Assembly (NCBI GenBank): GCA_013398955.1 | Contig: VWPU01004991.1 | Span: 62,001-126,000 of the forward strand | Length of the DNA stretch: 64,000 bases | Source of the DNA: Callaeas wilsoni | Taxonomy: Eukaryota > Chordata > Aves > Passeriformes > Callaeidae | Direction: 5' to 3' | Shown: positions 51,077 to 64,000 of the stretch, piece after piece | How the letters are laid out: each line of letters opens with the position of its first letter | How positions within the stretch are numbered: the first letter of the stretch is position 1 | Translations under genes and position numbers: made by a program | The notes under the pieces: model-generated | Databases searched by the model: none | Told to the model about the DNA's origin: nothing | Seen by the model: only the letters and a program-made list of their open reading frames with translations

Positions 51077-54000
51077 GCATATTTTCTCTTTGACCCTTTT
51101 CTACTGTTCATTAAAATTTAGAAGAGTCTCTTTGTTTTTATCATTTGAAGGTTACGTAGTCTTTTAAAAGTCATGTCAAAAAATATGCTGACCAGTGACA
51201 ATCTCAAAGTCAAGAGAATTAATACCTTTTTATTCTATGTAAGTGCCAATTATTCATGAAATGTTTGATTGGTTTGCTGTGGATTTTTTTGAGAGAATTA
51301 GACTGTGGTTACTCTGGGTTTAGAGTTTTGTGTTTAGATTTACACCTTTTTTAAAAAAAACATATAAATGCGCAAAATTGAATTATGATTGATTGTCTCC
51401 CATTGCTATAGCTGAGTTTCCACAGTTCTTATATCTGAGACATGTCTTGCAATTTAATTTTTTAATAATGCTGTCTCTGTCTAGTGTCTTGGTTTTGTTT
51501 TACTAGATACTTTAATTATTTTAAAACTTACATTTTCTTAGGCTTAAGTTCTTCATTATTGTCTTTCTCTCAAAAAGGATACATTATCCGATATACCAAC
51601 TTTAGCTTACCTCCTCTACTTTCTAAAACAATAACAAACTTGTAAAATGTTATTTTACTTAAACACACAGTTTGAGTAATAGAGTAAAAAATTATTTGCC
51701 CAGTACATATTCAGTTCTCTTTATATATGTTCTATTTCTATTTTCTCCTCATTATTTTAACTCAGGTATTTATCATACTGTCTCATGCCTCGTGTTCTGC
51801 TTATATGTTCCATTCAGTGAGGTCTGATTCCACTCACAAACTGCCTCTTCAACAATTTCTAGTAGTTACACATTCCTGAAAATAATTCCTCTTGCTCTTC
51901 TCTCGTGTACTCTTCTGTTGCTTTTTTTTTTTCACTCCTTTATATGTTGTAAAACGTTTTGCCTTCTAAGAAGCACACCAGCTTTGTACAAAGGCAGAAC
52001 ATTATTGTTTAGGGCTTCATGAAGAGACAAAAATCTTATTTCCATATTTTCCATTGCTTCCCACACTTCTAGGAAGTTCAAGCTGTATAACTGAGTCCTC
52101 TTTTTCTTCCTGTGTTGAATTTCAAAGGATAATTTCAACCCATCTTGTTATTTAGAGTGTAAGTCCTTCTCTGCAAAACAGTTGTCCAGTCTCTCCCTGG
52201 AGTCAATGCCAACCTAATACAGTCAGAGTGATCTAAAAAACAATTCACCCAGTCCTCAGGGAGACACCAAAACTTGATGTGATTAACCTCCCTCCAAGCT
52301 ATATGACAGTTCTACTTTTCCCATCTTTTGTAACATTTCAAAATTGCTGGGGGAATATCTTCATAAACAGGAACAATTATTAATTTAAGTGAATACACTG
52401 TACTAGTGTTCAATTCTCCATCCAAAATGTTCCATCAGCCTGGAAAAAATTAATTGCCGTTTTAAGTTCGAGACAGTAAATTCCATAAATCCCTACGGCA
52501 GTTGCACACTTCCACTCATAATCTGGATTTAAATTAGGAATCCTCCAGATGAATGGCTTCAAAATTATGAAAAAAACATTTCTACAAGCCTTCTTCCTCC
52601 TTATTACCTATATGAAGGTGATATCTTAAAAAGCCGAATGTTTCTGGCAGTGCAGTGTTTTCCAAACTTCTGTATCATTTTGATAACTGGCCTGTTCTTT
52701 CTCCTTGGCCATTAAAAATTAGTAGGATTGTCATCACAGAAATATTAAAAAAGCAGAATTACTTACTTCATTTTTTTTCCCGGAAGTTCACTCAACTTCA
52801 TGAAGTGATGCAATTCTTATCATTCTGTTAATATTTTTGCTTTTTCCTTTTAGGAATTTAAACCTTATTAGAGATTGACATACTCAATTTCGGAAGCTTT
52901 ATTTGTGTCTGACATGAAACTCTTGTGCTTTTGTGCATTTTTCCTACACATAAGCCTGTAGCTTTGGCTTCTTACTGAAACTGTTTTCCATATAGACAAG
53001 ATGCCGTCAGGAAGAACGCGAGTGCCCAAATCAACAGGTAGAACTGGATTTTTTCAGGACCTACCGATGAAACAGAAAATAAGAGACAGCTTACTGTCAG
53101 GTTATATCATAAGTTATATACAAATATCTTTTCACATCCAGGCACTGCAGTGTAGCTGTCTCAGGAGTCTTATTGACCAGGATCCATTCTCACAGCTAAA
53201 GTTTGCTGCCACAGCTGTGACAGCTTATTGCTAAAGGCCAGTAGAGATATGTTTTCCTGCTTACCAGATTCCAGCTTGCAGCACAGGCAAAGCCAGATTC
53301 ATAAAATTGATATTGTTCTCCTCTCAAAAACTGGTGAGTGATGAGTTAGTCCAGTTTGTTACTTTCATGGAGATTTAAGTAAATATAAAATAAATGGAAT
53401 ATTTTAGAAGTTTAAGAATGTCCCAGGAAAACTAAGGGAGACCACAGCTGGTAATTTAGGCTATCTTTACCTGGGTCTAAAAGAAGAAAATATATTCTTT
53501 GGAACTGCACAGCTATGGGATAGAGAAGGTCTTTCTATAATTCTTTCTGTTTTCAAACTTTCAATGTTCAAAAGACTGCAACCATTAAAGATTGCAATTT
53601 CTCTGCTTCCTTGCAAACAGAACTTGGGGGCAAGGTTTCCATTTAATCTGTAGACCATAAAATCTCCTAACCATTTCTTCCTTTCCTAGTATAAAACTAC
53701 TTCCAGCATAAAAGTGGAGTTATTTTAAACTTCAAACTATGATTTTAAAAATGTCATAAAACCAAATCATGCTTTCTAGCAAACTGCTGTAAGAATTCTT
53801 TGGAAACTGCAAAGGAAGAAAAGACAGGAACTGTTTTGATTTTAAAAGGTTTATTTTTAATCAAGCATTTTTCTGTTCATCGCTAGTCTGAAATTCTCTT
53901 GAACCTAGAGCACTGTAAATATGAAATATTGAACACTAGAGAATCTTTAAATGCTCATAAACACAGTAGCTGCAATGCTTTATAAAAAATCTCCACTCTC

Positions 54001-54358
54001 GAAAGTATAGATCTCCTTTCTATATACCAATAACCAGATGCTGGGATATCTCTTCTGCAGCAATAATAACTTTGCATGGTACTGAACTATTTGCATGTTC
54101 AGCAAATAAAAAAAAAAATAGACTTTGGCTGATCATTGTTTTCACCTTTCAATTTCTATGCAGCAGATTTTTGAGTGCTGCATTACCGCTGCCACTTTTG
54201 CAAACTTAAAAATGGCAAGGGTGCAAGTTCATGATGAAATGGAATATATTGAGAAGATAGGAAGTCAGAGGTGTTTCTAAGGTTGTACGGGCACAGGTTA
54301 GCCCTGCCAGAATTCTGATGTTGCTAGGATAGCCCAGCGAAGCCCATCCCAGGGATAG
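51077..54358. other. AT-rich unique DNA between two SINE copies
   Basis: No gene is established. An exon-like stretch at 52997-53037 (AG acceptor, a small CpG-containing frame starting ATGCCGTCAGG, then GGTAGAA donor) is noted as a candidate only. No other repeat is recognised. Confidence 0.5.
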
Positions 54359-54489
54359 ATTCACAAAATATTCTGAGTTGGAAGGGATCCACAAGGATCA
54401 TTGAGTCCAGCTCTTAAGTAAATGGCCTGTATGGGGATTGAACCCATAACCTTGATGTTATTAGCACCATGATCAACTGAGCTAATTGC
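54359..54489 (-). mobile_element. tRNA-Ile/CR1 SINE (TguSINE1-like), copy 2
   Basis: It has the same structure and orientation as the copy at 50938-51076. The tail (plus strand TCACAAAATATTCTGAGTTGG, then AAGGATCATTGAGTCCAGCTC) is at 54360-54415 and the tRNA head at about 54420-54489. The B box reads GGTTCAATCCCC on the minus strand and the AAT anticodon loop is kept (GTGCTAATAACATC). Relative to copy 1, about 5 bases are missing between the A box and the anticodon arm. The two copies differ at many sites, so they are independent insertions rather than a recent duplication. Confidence 0.85.
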
Positions 54490-57400
54490 AAAGTTAGGCC
54501 TTCTGTACAAAACTTGAAATTGCAGAATTGCATATTAACTATTGCTTGAAACTTTTACAATAACATAAAAAGTAAATTAGCCAGAATTTAAATAACAATT
54601 GCATTCTGATCAGATTTCGTAAATTAAGTTATGCTAGGTCAGCATTTGGAAAGAATAGACATATGCCTGAGGAAAAAACACCACCTGAAAAAATTCAGTT
54701 CTCAGCACGACACAGATTTCTTTTTGTTGTTTTTTCCTTAGGCAAGACATAAAGAATTTTGAAAGGTAAAGGTAGATCCTGGTAGCTTTTTGAGAACTTC
54801 TCACTCCCTCCCACATTACTCTCCAGTTTCTCTGAAGTGGAGCGCAAAAAGCTATGTTAAGCATGTACTTCTCCCTGCATTATGCAAGACCTCTCAAAAC
54901 AAAATCAAAAGGGAATTGGATACTGAAAAGAGACACATTTAGAACTAGCTGAGTAAAAACTGAGCAATGGCCACTTTGGAAAACAAAACCCACCTGACAC
55001 TCCTCCCCAGACAATTGCCTTCTAAAGCTAAAATCTTTCAAAAGATATATGAAAGCGATTTTTGATATTTTAAGCATACAGCATAGGCTGAAAGAAAAGC
55101 AGAGAGAAGAAAATCAAGTCCTGATTTCTAATCCTCATTCCTAGACTTGATTCTGTTTTTCGCATCCATGTGAAACAGTTTTTATGCAAAACTTTGCTGA
55201 GTAGTTATTAAGAGCAAAATCTTCCCCCTTTCTAGATAAATTTGTTAGCCACAGGAGTACAAAAACTTTATCTTGTGTATTGTTTGCCCAACACTGACAC
55301 CGCTTCAGCAAGAGAGGAGGCATTTGTATGCTTTTAATAACAGCCTGCCATGACTGAGCAGGGCTTGATTGAATGGTGCTTTGGTTTGATTAACACAACA
55401 CAGAGCCTAGAGTGGCAAACTTCCACAAGGGAAGAATAGCAGCAAGTTAACACCGACTAACTTGGGAAAAATCCGTGGAATTAAGAGAACTGACCAAATC
55501 ACTGTTGGCAGAGGCAAGTCCTATTAATATGCTTCCTGTCATATTTGAATAAAATATTCAGAAATCAAACAAACAAAAAATCCAACAAAGAGAGCACAGA
55601 CTACTTACCACAAGAGCACATTTCCTTTAGTTCCTCATTGTAATTTGGCCTCACACAGGGTTATCTGTTGAATGAAGTTGTAACACTGATGTAGCTAAGA
55701 AAGAATTACTTAAAGCCTATGCATTTAATTGCTCAGAAAAATCAACTAAATGCTGAAGATAATTTCTAAATGAGAAAGGAATAAGAAATGTCAGTGCTAA
55801 GCATATTGTTTTCATGACAGCATCTAATTGCTGACCCTATAATCCTATTGTGCCAAATGACAGCGGATCTTACTGATGAACTTCCTGATTCTGGAGAGCA
55901 GAAATTGAATTAAAATCTTGGATCAGACTGCGCTCAGATCAGTGTGCTTTCTGATCTTGATGGGCTTCATCCTGGAAGATACTGAGTGCTGCTATGAAGC
56001 ATGAATTTTGTGCATCTTCCAGCAGAGAGCTGAGCATCTTTCCATAGGCCCCCAGGACCCTACTGAATGAAGCTTCCTGTCCAGGACTTGGAAAATAACT
56101 TTGGGGCTAATTACCGTGTATTGTCTCCTTCCGCAGTATTTAGCATTGATGTCATCTGTCTATAAACAGATCAGATCCGTTTCAAACCAGGACCCTGACA
56201 AAAACAAGCTCTACGGGATTTCTTTTGTCTGCTGCCTGAAATTTTTCATGTGTATAAGACCTGCGTGTCATTTGTCTTATATGCAATGTGATGTCAATGC
56301 ACGTAGGGGTTAAATCAGCCTTTGTTCACCTGCTCATATCTCCTGCTTCTCAAACAGTACAATGTACTGTACAATAGCACTTAATTGTGTTAATACACAT
56401 GAATTTGTTAAAAACACAAAAATAATATCTACAGGGCCAGTAAGTCAATGCACTAATGTTAAATGTACCCAAACCTTAATTTTGCCAATGAAAATTAGGG
56501 ATTCCTACATTCTTAGCCTAAAAATCGTTAAAGGCATTAATTAGTGTGAGACAATGTCAGCTGTAGTTTAGAATAGGAAGAAGAAAACAGAAAAGTGAAT
56601 GCTGCTGTTGGGATTGTCTGCTTTTGCTTAATGCAGAGTATGTTCCTCTGAATAGTTAGAAAAACAATGATATCTGTAAGTGACCTGAGATTTTACTAAT
56701 TATACATTAGGCATACATTAGACTATGCAAATTCTTTTTTCTCTTGGCATTTTTTTCAGGACAAAATTTGGTATCTAATGCCACACAGTTCAGTGATTTA
56801 TTCATGCATTTCAAATCCCTTTTAAATTTCTTTCCTTGATCTCAAAGAGGACACTGAACTGAAATTTTGCAAATATTTTGAAACTAAACATTTGATCCAT
56901 TCACAGCTTATCAATCTAATTTTTTTTAATTTTCCTGCCTTTAAGATGCTTCATTTCACTTCACTTTTTTCAATTATTAATTATCATTCAAATGAAAAAC
57001 TATTTCCAAGATATGTGAATCTCTTGCTGAAATATGCAGGCTTTGCCTGCTTCAGAACTCTGTCAGAATGTTTTCTAAATGGAAAATTTATCAAAACACA
57101 TTCCTGGTTTTGATGAATATGTGTGTTCCGTGAAAAAGGTGATCAAAATATTGAGCAGCTCTACTGTGAAGCTTTATTAATGTTTGATCAGCACTTTGAG
57201 ACTTTAGCTATAGAAGTGCAAATTGCTCTGAATACGATAATTACAATCTCACAGAAAAACAAGGAGACAGGAAAAGTTGAAAAAAGCAGGAAGGTGACAG
57301 TAAAGATGAGTAACTTAGAATAATTTCAGGAGTCTTGAAGAAGGTTTTTTCACAAGGTAGAATTTTCGCCTATCGGGCTCAGCAAGAGAGAAAGAAAACA

Positions 57401-60400
57401 TGGTCAGAATTAATATAAGTATAAAAATTAAATGTTAATTGTACTTCTACAAATAACTCTGGTGAACACATGCAATGCGATTTAAAGAGATCATCCAGAT
57501 GTTATTAAATACATTGTTCCTAATATCAAATAAACAAACATCTCAAAGAACTGTTAATGGCACATGTGGATTTCACATTTGTGAAGTATTAGTTCTCACT
57601 TAATAGAACATGTACAGAAATTTCATATAGAGCAGTTATTTCTTACTCCACAGAAATTCTTTGTGCTAGGTACTTGAGCTGATTAAAGGTTTCCTCATAT
57701 CACAGGCATCAAAGTAAGGCAGTAATGGCAGAAAGCAAGATACCAAAACTGTGAAGTGCTGCCTCACACAATCAGGTCACGGAGATGTTGTACTCTAAAA
57801 ACAATAAAGGTTTGGCTGAAATTTCTGCTTTGCAGGTGTACAGAACACTGCCAGCACGAGAAATCGAGCACAGGTCCCTTTTGGTAAAGGACGTGGGCTG
57901 GTGGTCAGAGGTACCAGCATTTGCAGACTAGCAGACCAGTTCTCCAAGTACCAAAGGCAACTGATCTTTCGTGTTTGACGGCAGTGAGAAGTGGCTCAAG
58001 TTTTGGTCCCAGCTACAAGTATTTGCCATCTCCATGCCAATTTTAATCCACAGCAGAGAAACACTGCCTTCAAACAACCCCAGCTCCTCTAAGGATTGAC
58101 GTGTGCAGTATTCAAACAAAGAGCAGGCAATAGTGTCAGCAATGGCAGACATGCAGCTTTTTCAGGAACGCAGTGGTGCCTATCCTAGCAGGAGTCATGC
58201 GAGCAGTGTTTTGCAGTATTTCACATTACAGAACACTGGCTGGGTGTATATGGATTGTCAGGGACAGAGTGCAGACTGATTTACCTTTCTGCTTGTCCAA
58301 ATATTTGGAAGCTTTGTAATGACCAGAGCAGCCTTTTTTTATCTACTGTCTATGTCTTTATCCATCACTTTTTTATACACACAGCAAACCACTTTCCTCT
58401 GAGCTCTGGTGTTCCACTAAATAACAACACATTTAAAGCTAAATTCGAAACTCATCTCCTGAAAATAACTAGATTAAAGAATTCCCAGTTCAGTTCATTT
58501 TTTCTTCATTTTCTAGTTTGCCAAAAAAGAACCACAGCAGACAAAATGCTGGAGCATTTACTAGCTGACTTTCCAGTAAGAATGACACAGTTTGTCCAGA
58601 AATGGCAAGTGCCCCAGTTTATACTGTAGCTGCCAACCCTCTTTAGTATTCAGAGTCTAATGTCTGCACAGTTATCAAAGGCAGACACTTGTTTCTGTTC
58701 ACTCAGGCGAAGAAATATTCCAGCTAAAAGTACAGCCTCCTCCCCCCAAGTTTTTAAAAATTCTTCCAAATAAATGTGTTATTTAAGAAATAAATAAAGA
58801 AAAAAACCCTTAAAAGCTTTTCTCTCTTCTGTCAGACAATGCTAGATTAACGGGCTGCTTTATCTTTTTGACATGACCAAAACCATCCAAAGCCTCCCTT
58901 TAACACTCATTTGTTTTTTGTGAAAAATAGAAATCTCCTCCTGATCAAACACCTGACACTTTGTCTACTGAAGGAAGAAAAAAGTGAATATATATGTCCA
59001 CAGGAATGAATAAAACAAATTTGTTGTTATCCCTAAGCACCAATAGGATTAAAATTGCCTTATTTTATTCAAATAATATGAAGGTCAAATTTGCAAAAAT
59101 GTCATTTCCTGACCAAAAGAAAAAAGAAAAAGTCTAAAAATCTGACCTCTTCTGAACACCTTATGTGATTCCTTAACTTCGATTTCTACAGTGTAAGAGG
59201 CAATGATTGTAGTTGACCCAGAGAATTATGCAGTAGCTCTCCTGAAAATGTCTCCATGCAATACGAATTTCTCAGTTGATTCCCACTGCCTTTAGTTTTA
59301 TAGTAGCAATGCACCATTGATTCTGATTGGACGGAAATGTGAATTTGAAAAATACAGGTATTTTAGCACAACTTTTGTATATCTGTTTAAAAATGGGTAA
59401 AATAAAATTATTTAAAACCTGAATATAAAACATTACTTTTGTTTCAGATAACTGAGGTAAAATAATGCATTTTTGTTAAATCATGAGATATTTGGTAAGG
59501 AATAACAAAAAAAAAAAATTTGAGATTCCATTAAGACAGTCAATTAGCTAGATGTTAAATTCTAGTTAAATTCTATCCTGAAAATATTCTAAAATGTTCA
59601 ACTTTAATGCTGTTACTGAACCGTAGTACAGTGCCTTACTGAATCAAACCTGAGTTCTCTGGAACTCAAGGGGGTTCACGGCTCCAAGGACCTGTAAGAT
59701 CCAGTATTTTAATTAAAAATTATGAAGCATAAATAAAGTCCACTCATACTTGAAGAAAATAAGAAAATGTGTAATAATCTTATGTGGTCTGGTACATTTT
59801 GTCTAAGCACTTCCATGATGTATTATGTTCCTTTCTAGAACTGGATACAGCCATACCTTGATTTTGCTGGATTTTTAGAACCTGATGTTTGAAGAAAAAC
59901 TAAGGCTTAAGAATGATCAGTTTCTGACATCTATAGTTAATCCTTTTTTCCTCTACTCACATTTTCCTGTGGGCTAACATCTAGGACTGAACTAGGCCTT
60001 ATGTATAGAAAAATGCTATTCGCTTTCGAGATACTACATTCTAGCCTCAATAAAAAGAGAATAATTGAAGATTTAGCCTATAAATGTGGTGACTGTAAGC
60101 TCTGTCTTTGAGGAGTAAATTTATTTTTTCATTCATTTAAACAAAACTCAACAACCAAGTAGTCTTAAATTAAGAAGAGAGCCCCAAGAATTTTTAAATA
60201 GGTTTCATACTTCGATTCAAGCTGGAAGTTCCCAAATTTAAGAGAAACAAGTTTCTTGGGAAGCTTCTTCTAGTTAAGGGATGAATTACTGAATCCTTTA
60301 GGTGTTTTTCAGAGGCATTCATATAAAAAGTTAGATTTTCGCAAAACAGCAGAAAACTAGGTACTGATTGGACCTATTTCAACCGAAGCTGCAAATACCT

Positions 60401-61683
60401 GTAGCTGCCAGGAGGCATTTTCCCAGATCTTTCATATTTGGAAATTACAAAATCAACTCCATGTGGGGATGCATTTATGCTTAAAAAGCACACAATAATC
60501 ATATTTCTCTCCCTTTTGTACTCAAACCGCAGGAATACAGCCTGCCAGACAAAGCCAATCCAAGCAGAGGAATGTAAAACTGAGCAGAGCTGCATGGTGA
60601 ACCACACAGCCATCACAAAAGCCATCAGACTTCTCTGTGTGGCACATGAGCTGCATTACCAAATGTTAATAATTGTATTTTTTACTGTTTGACTTGAAAG
60701 ATGGTTTTTGCTTTTCAAAAAGTTGATCCTCTTCATGTTCTTTGCATTCAGCAAGAAAAAGTGAGTCCGGTTCTGACACCAGCTACATGCAAATAAGAAA
60801 AGCAAGTAAGTTAAGCAATATAAGCCCGCCAGTTAAGCGATTTTCTTCAGGTTTGCACAGCGTTAAGTCATGGAAGTTCTTGCAAGTTTAACTTGACCTC
60901 CCATATCTACGCAGATACTTTGCACAAATAAATTTTCTGGTTGCAAACACTTGAAATGTTCTTGTTAAAAAACTGTGTGAATAATAGTTTGTATAAGGAA
61001 ATTATTAAACTATTCACAACTCAGCTAAGGACTAGACTTTCTTAAAGAAGACATTTTTTAAGAGATGCTTTGCATTTTGTTTTGACTAAAATCATGGCTA
61101 TAGGTTTGTATTATCTGGAAAAAATAACCTTTGAGCTTGAAACATAAAACATAGAATCTGCCTCTTTTCCCATAACATTAAAACACCTCAATGATACCCA
61201 TTTTATCTCCCCTCCTGCTACTTTTTAAAATTAAAGAAAGAAAACAAATATTAAATATTATTAGAAAAAAATAAAGAATCTATTTAGACTTATCTCAATG
61301 CGTCAATAATGCATTCATTATGGAACTGAATAATTTCAATTAACTGTATAAGATACCTACACTGAACTGGTAACCTTTGAGAATGCAGGGCAAGTAAATT
61401 CTAATACTTTACCTGATTTTAGGAACTGTTCTTGATTTCATATGATAAATATCTACTGCTTAGTAAAAATTTCCAAAGACTTCTGTTGCCATTAAGTTTA
61501 TAAATTGCTGAGGCTGGGCCTTATGGGGCAGTTTTAGAGTCTCATTCTGGTTTACATTGATACATGCCATCCTGAAGAATTCCTAAGCATTCAAGTTTAA
61601 ATTTGTCCTCAAGTGAAATGAAGGCTGATGTAAGGTGAAAAACAGTAATTCCTTTAATTGGGTCAAAGTACATTTTAGGGGAA
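54490..61683. other. AT-rich unique DNA, no gene established
   Basis: No gene or named repeat is recognised over about 7 kb. A GC-richer stretch at 57830-58200 contains a 74-codon minus-strand frame (57928-58152) and AG/GT-like junctions, but no known domain. The 124-codon frame at 58255-58629 and the 66-codon frame at 57123-57323 also lack support. Confidence 0.5.
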
Positions 61684-61769
61684 ATAAAACAAAAATAAAA
61701 ACAAAAATAAAAACAACAACAACAAAACAAACAAACAAACAAACAAACAAAACAAAACAAAAAAAAAAA
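61684..61769 (+). repeat. (AAAC)n low-complexity array
   Basis: AAAAAT and ACA words lead into eight or so pure CAAA units, AAAAC pentamers and a terminal A run. The 80-codon minus-strand frame that crosses it (61542-61784) is a repeat product rich in Phe and Cys. Confidence 0.88.
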
Positions 61770-64000
61770 GCTCGTGATAATCAACCAAAACTGTAAAGTT
61801 TATCCATGTATAACATTGGGGCTAAATCTGTTTGTTACCTTTTAAAAATATACAAATAACTTTGGGGGACAATTTGGATGCTTGCACCATCAAAATTCTT
61901 TCTCTAGTGACTTTTAAATCACAAGAAAAATCTTCCATAAAAATTACTAAGTGTTTAAAAAGCTTCCTTTGCTTTCAGAGCCTCATTTCACTACTAAGCT
62001 GAAAAGCAAAGAAGAAGAAATACAACAGTCAAGGTAAAAAAACCCCAAGATTGCTATTTCTGCTTCTGAAACATACTTAAATGATCTTTTTCCTCTGCTT
62101 GTCAAACCCATTTGACACAAAGATTGTAAGCTTTTATTATTGTTTCTTCTGCTGCTTGTTTTTGAAATCCTTAACAATAAGAGGAGATGCAATGATGTAG
62201 GGGTTGTGCTTTGTTCCTACAGCACAATAAACAGCAACACAAGTGGTTTTTTTAAGGATCCATGTAGAGTAGAACACAAAGTCTGAAGAATTTTTTGCTT
62301 TATCTCAGTCTATTAATTCAACAAACCAATGGACTAAATCATTGGCATTGCTTCCTGCATTTCCCTGATTTTTCTTGAAGGTGTTGCGGTCAAATGCCAA
62401 CTAAGTCCAGACTTTGAGGTTCTGAGTGAATAGTCTTGAGTAAATTGGCTGATTATTCCACTAGAAGAATTCTGCTTTCTACAGCTGAAATTTTTAAATT
62501 TTTCCTAAGAGTGACAATTGCAGAACTTTATTATTATTTATTCTTCCTGCTATCCTTGTTAGAGAAGAAAAATTTAAGATCTCAAGAATTCTTGCTATTT
62601 ATTCTGAGAGTTTTGTTACTTTCTTCAGCCTCAGATCACGACAAACATTTATTTGCCTTGGTACACTGCAGTAGTTTCCACCCTGAAAACGTTGAACTCC
62701 TTTTGCAAATTTATGATTGAGCTTTTGTCATTTCAGTGGTGGCTCAGCTATAATATTGAGCTGACAGGAATAAAAAGTTATAAAAATGATTTACTACAAA
62801 ATACTTCTGTTGCAGGCAATGTCATCACTTTTCCTTTCTTTTCACTTACATTTACTAGACTAATTCAAAGCTTGCTTCAGTTTTAAGTCTTCTGAGCTAG
62901 TGATAAAACAATATGTGAATCTGGAAATACTAACAGGATGAAGTGAAAAAGCTAACAGCGGCAAAGAAAACTTTTTTTCCCAATGAGGGAATAACAATTT
63001 TTTTTTTAAAAAGTAAGTATAATGTTCTATTTCCAAAAACAGTATCCGGTTTTAAGCAACACATTGTTGAGGTGACCCTAAAAAATAACCTCTTCCAGTC
63101 AGCAAAGCCAGATTATTTAATAAAACTTCACAGCTGTCCACAGTGCAGACAAAAACCCACAGATATTTACAGTAGTTACAAACACCTACACTTCCTGAGT
63201 ATTCTACCACCTCCATGAGGAGAAGGTATGAATAATAATGAGAAGGATGACTTTACATTTTCCTGAGATCTTGGTTATTTCCATTCGATAATTTAATCTA
63301 GATCATGGTGACTAAATTTTAAGGCATTTACTGAAGAGTAGAAGTAGTTGCATCTTAGCCTCTAGTATTAAGATATCTACCTTACAAAAAACCAACTTGG
63401 CTTTATCACTATTACTAAAGCCTCTGCCACCACCTGATGGAATGACATTTGGCAAGAAATTTGTCTTTGCTGCATCATTTCTCCCTTTAAAATAAATAGG
63501 AATAATTCGCTAAACAAAAGAGTCTTGAAATGTCCAAATAGTTCCTTAAAGGAAATAATATTTTATTTTTGACAACTCCACAGAAAGAATCCTGCTTTAA
63601 TATCTAGGTGATATTAATATCCTCCTTCGCACAGTACAGCCATTCCTTCATTCTCAACATTAAAATTCCTTAATTGACATTCTAGGCTGATGCAGAATAA
63701 TTCTTGACCGGTTTTCTCATCACCTTTTCCTGAGGTAGCTCTTACAGGCCTTTCCAAAGGCTTTAGTACCGTCTGTGGCAGAAGTATTTCCCTGAACACC
63801 ATAGACCAGGATCAGTGGTGAAAGCCAGTTGTATCTAAGCTTCTTTGGGTTTGAATTAAATTTTGGATTAAATACCTATTCTATATGTAGTGTAAACTAC
63901 TCATGTGCAGGCCTTTGATATAAGGGTGCAATGAGAAGATCTGCTGCCCTGCCTAGGGTTGGACTAAGCTTGACAGCATCTGTGTCTTTGTTTTGGATCA
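61770..64000. other. AT-rich unique DNA to window end
   Basis: No gene or recognisable repeat is seen. Frames up to 94 codons (62436-62720) look random. The window ends inside unclassified sequence. Confidence 0.55.

Noticed and set aside
1..64000. Bacterial, phage or CRISPR systems
   Set aside because: No operon structure, ribosome binding sites, long frames or regularly spaced repeats. All recognisable elements are avian retroelements.

Overview
The window looks like non-coding DNA from a songbird (passerine) genome. It is AT-rich on inspection, with stop codons scattered through all frames. I find no convincing protein-coding gene, tRNA, rRNA, CRISPR array or bacterial-type feature. The bird assignment rests on the repeats. 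There is an avian-type CR1 3' end at about 50.36-50.54 kb and a shorter CR1 tail at about 33.47 kb. Two short elements at about 50.94 and 54.36 kb join a tRNA-Ile-like head to a CR1-like tail, which is the architecture of TguSINE1, a SINE family described from passerines. There are also LTRs that resemble avian endogenous retrovirus LTRs.

Layout. From 0 to 15 kb, unique AT-rich DNA carries three solo LTRs whose boundaries can be placed to the base by their target-site duplications: 3219-3778 (minus, AAAGG), 5830-6524 (minus, GGAGG) and 14853-15123 (plus, TCTGGC). A decayed LTR start lies near 9.33-9.41 kb, and a small CpG-dense patch lies just upstream of the third LTR. From 15 to 30 kb the DNA is mostly unique, with one old, degenerate CR1 3' end at about 26.52-27.13 kb. 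From 30.31 to 30.72 kb there is a pure purine array that contains a 66-base assembly gap; the irregular core on either side repeats at a constant 218-base offset. From 31 to 50 kb the DNA is unique, with a CR1 scrap, short tandem duplications, a perfect 11-bp-stem hairpin and A/C-rich simple repeats. From 50 to 55 kb lie a CR1 fragment and the two SINEs. From 55 to 64 kb the DNA is unique, with one long (AAAC)n tract.

The window therefore reads as an intron or gene desert shaped by retroelements. Several AT-rich blocks with clustered homeodomain-, POU- or SOX-like motifs could be conserved regulatory elements, but this cannot be decided without alignments. I found no undescribed system. The most informative observations are the bounded solo LTRs (one with its polyadenylation signal between the TATA box and the expected cap site), the tRNA-Ile/CR1 SINE pair and the duplicated purine array at the gap.
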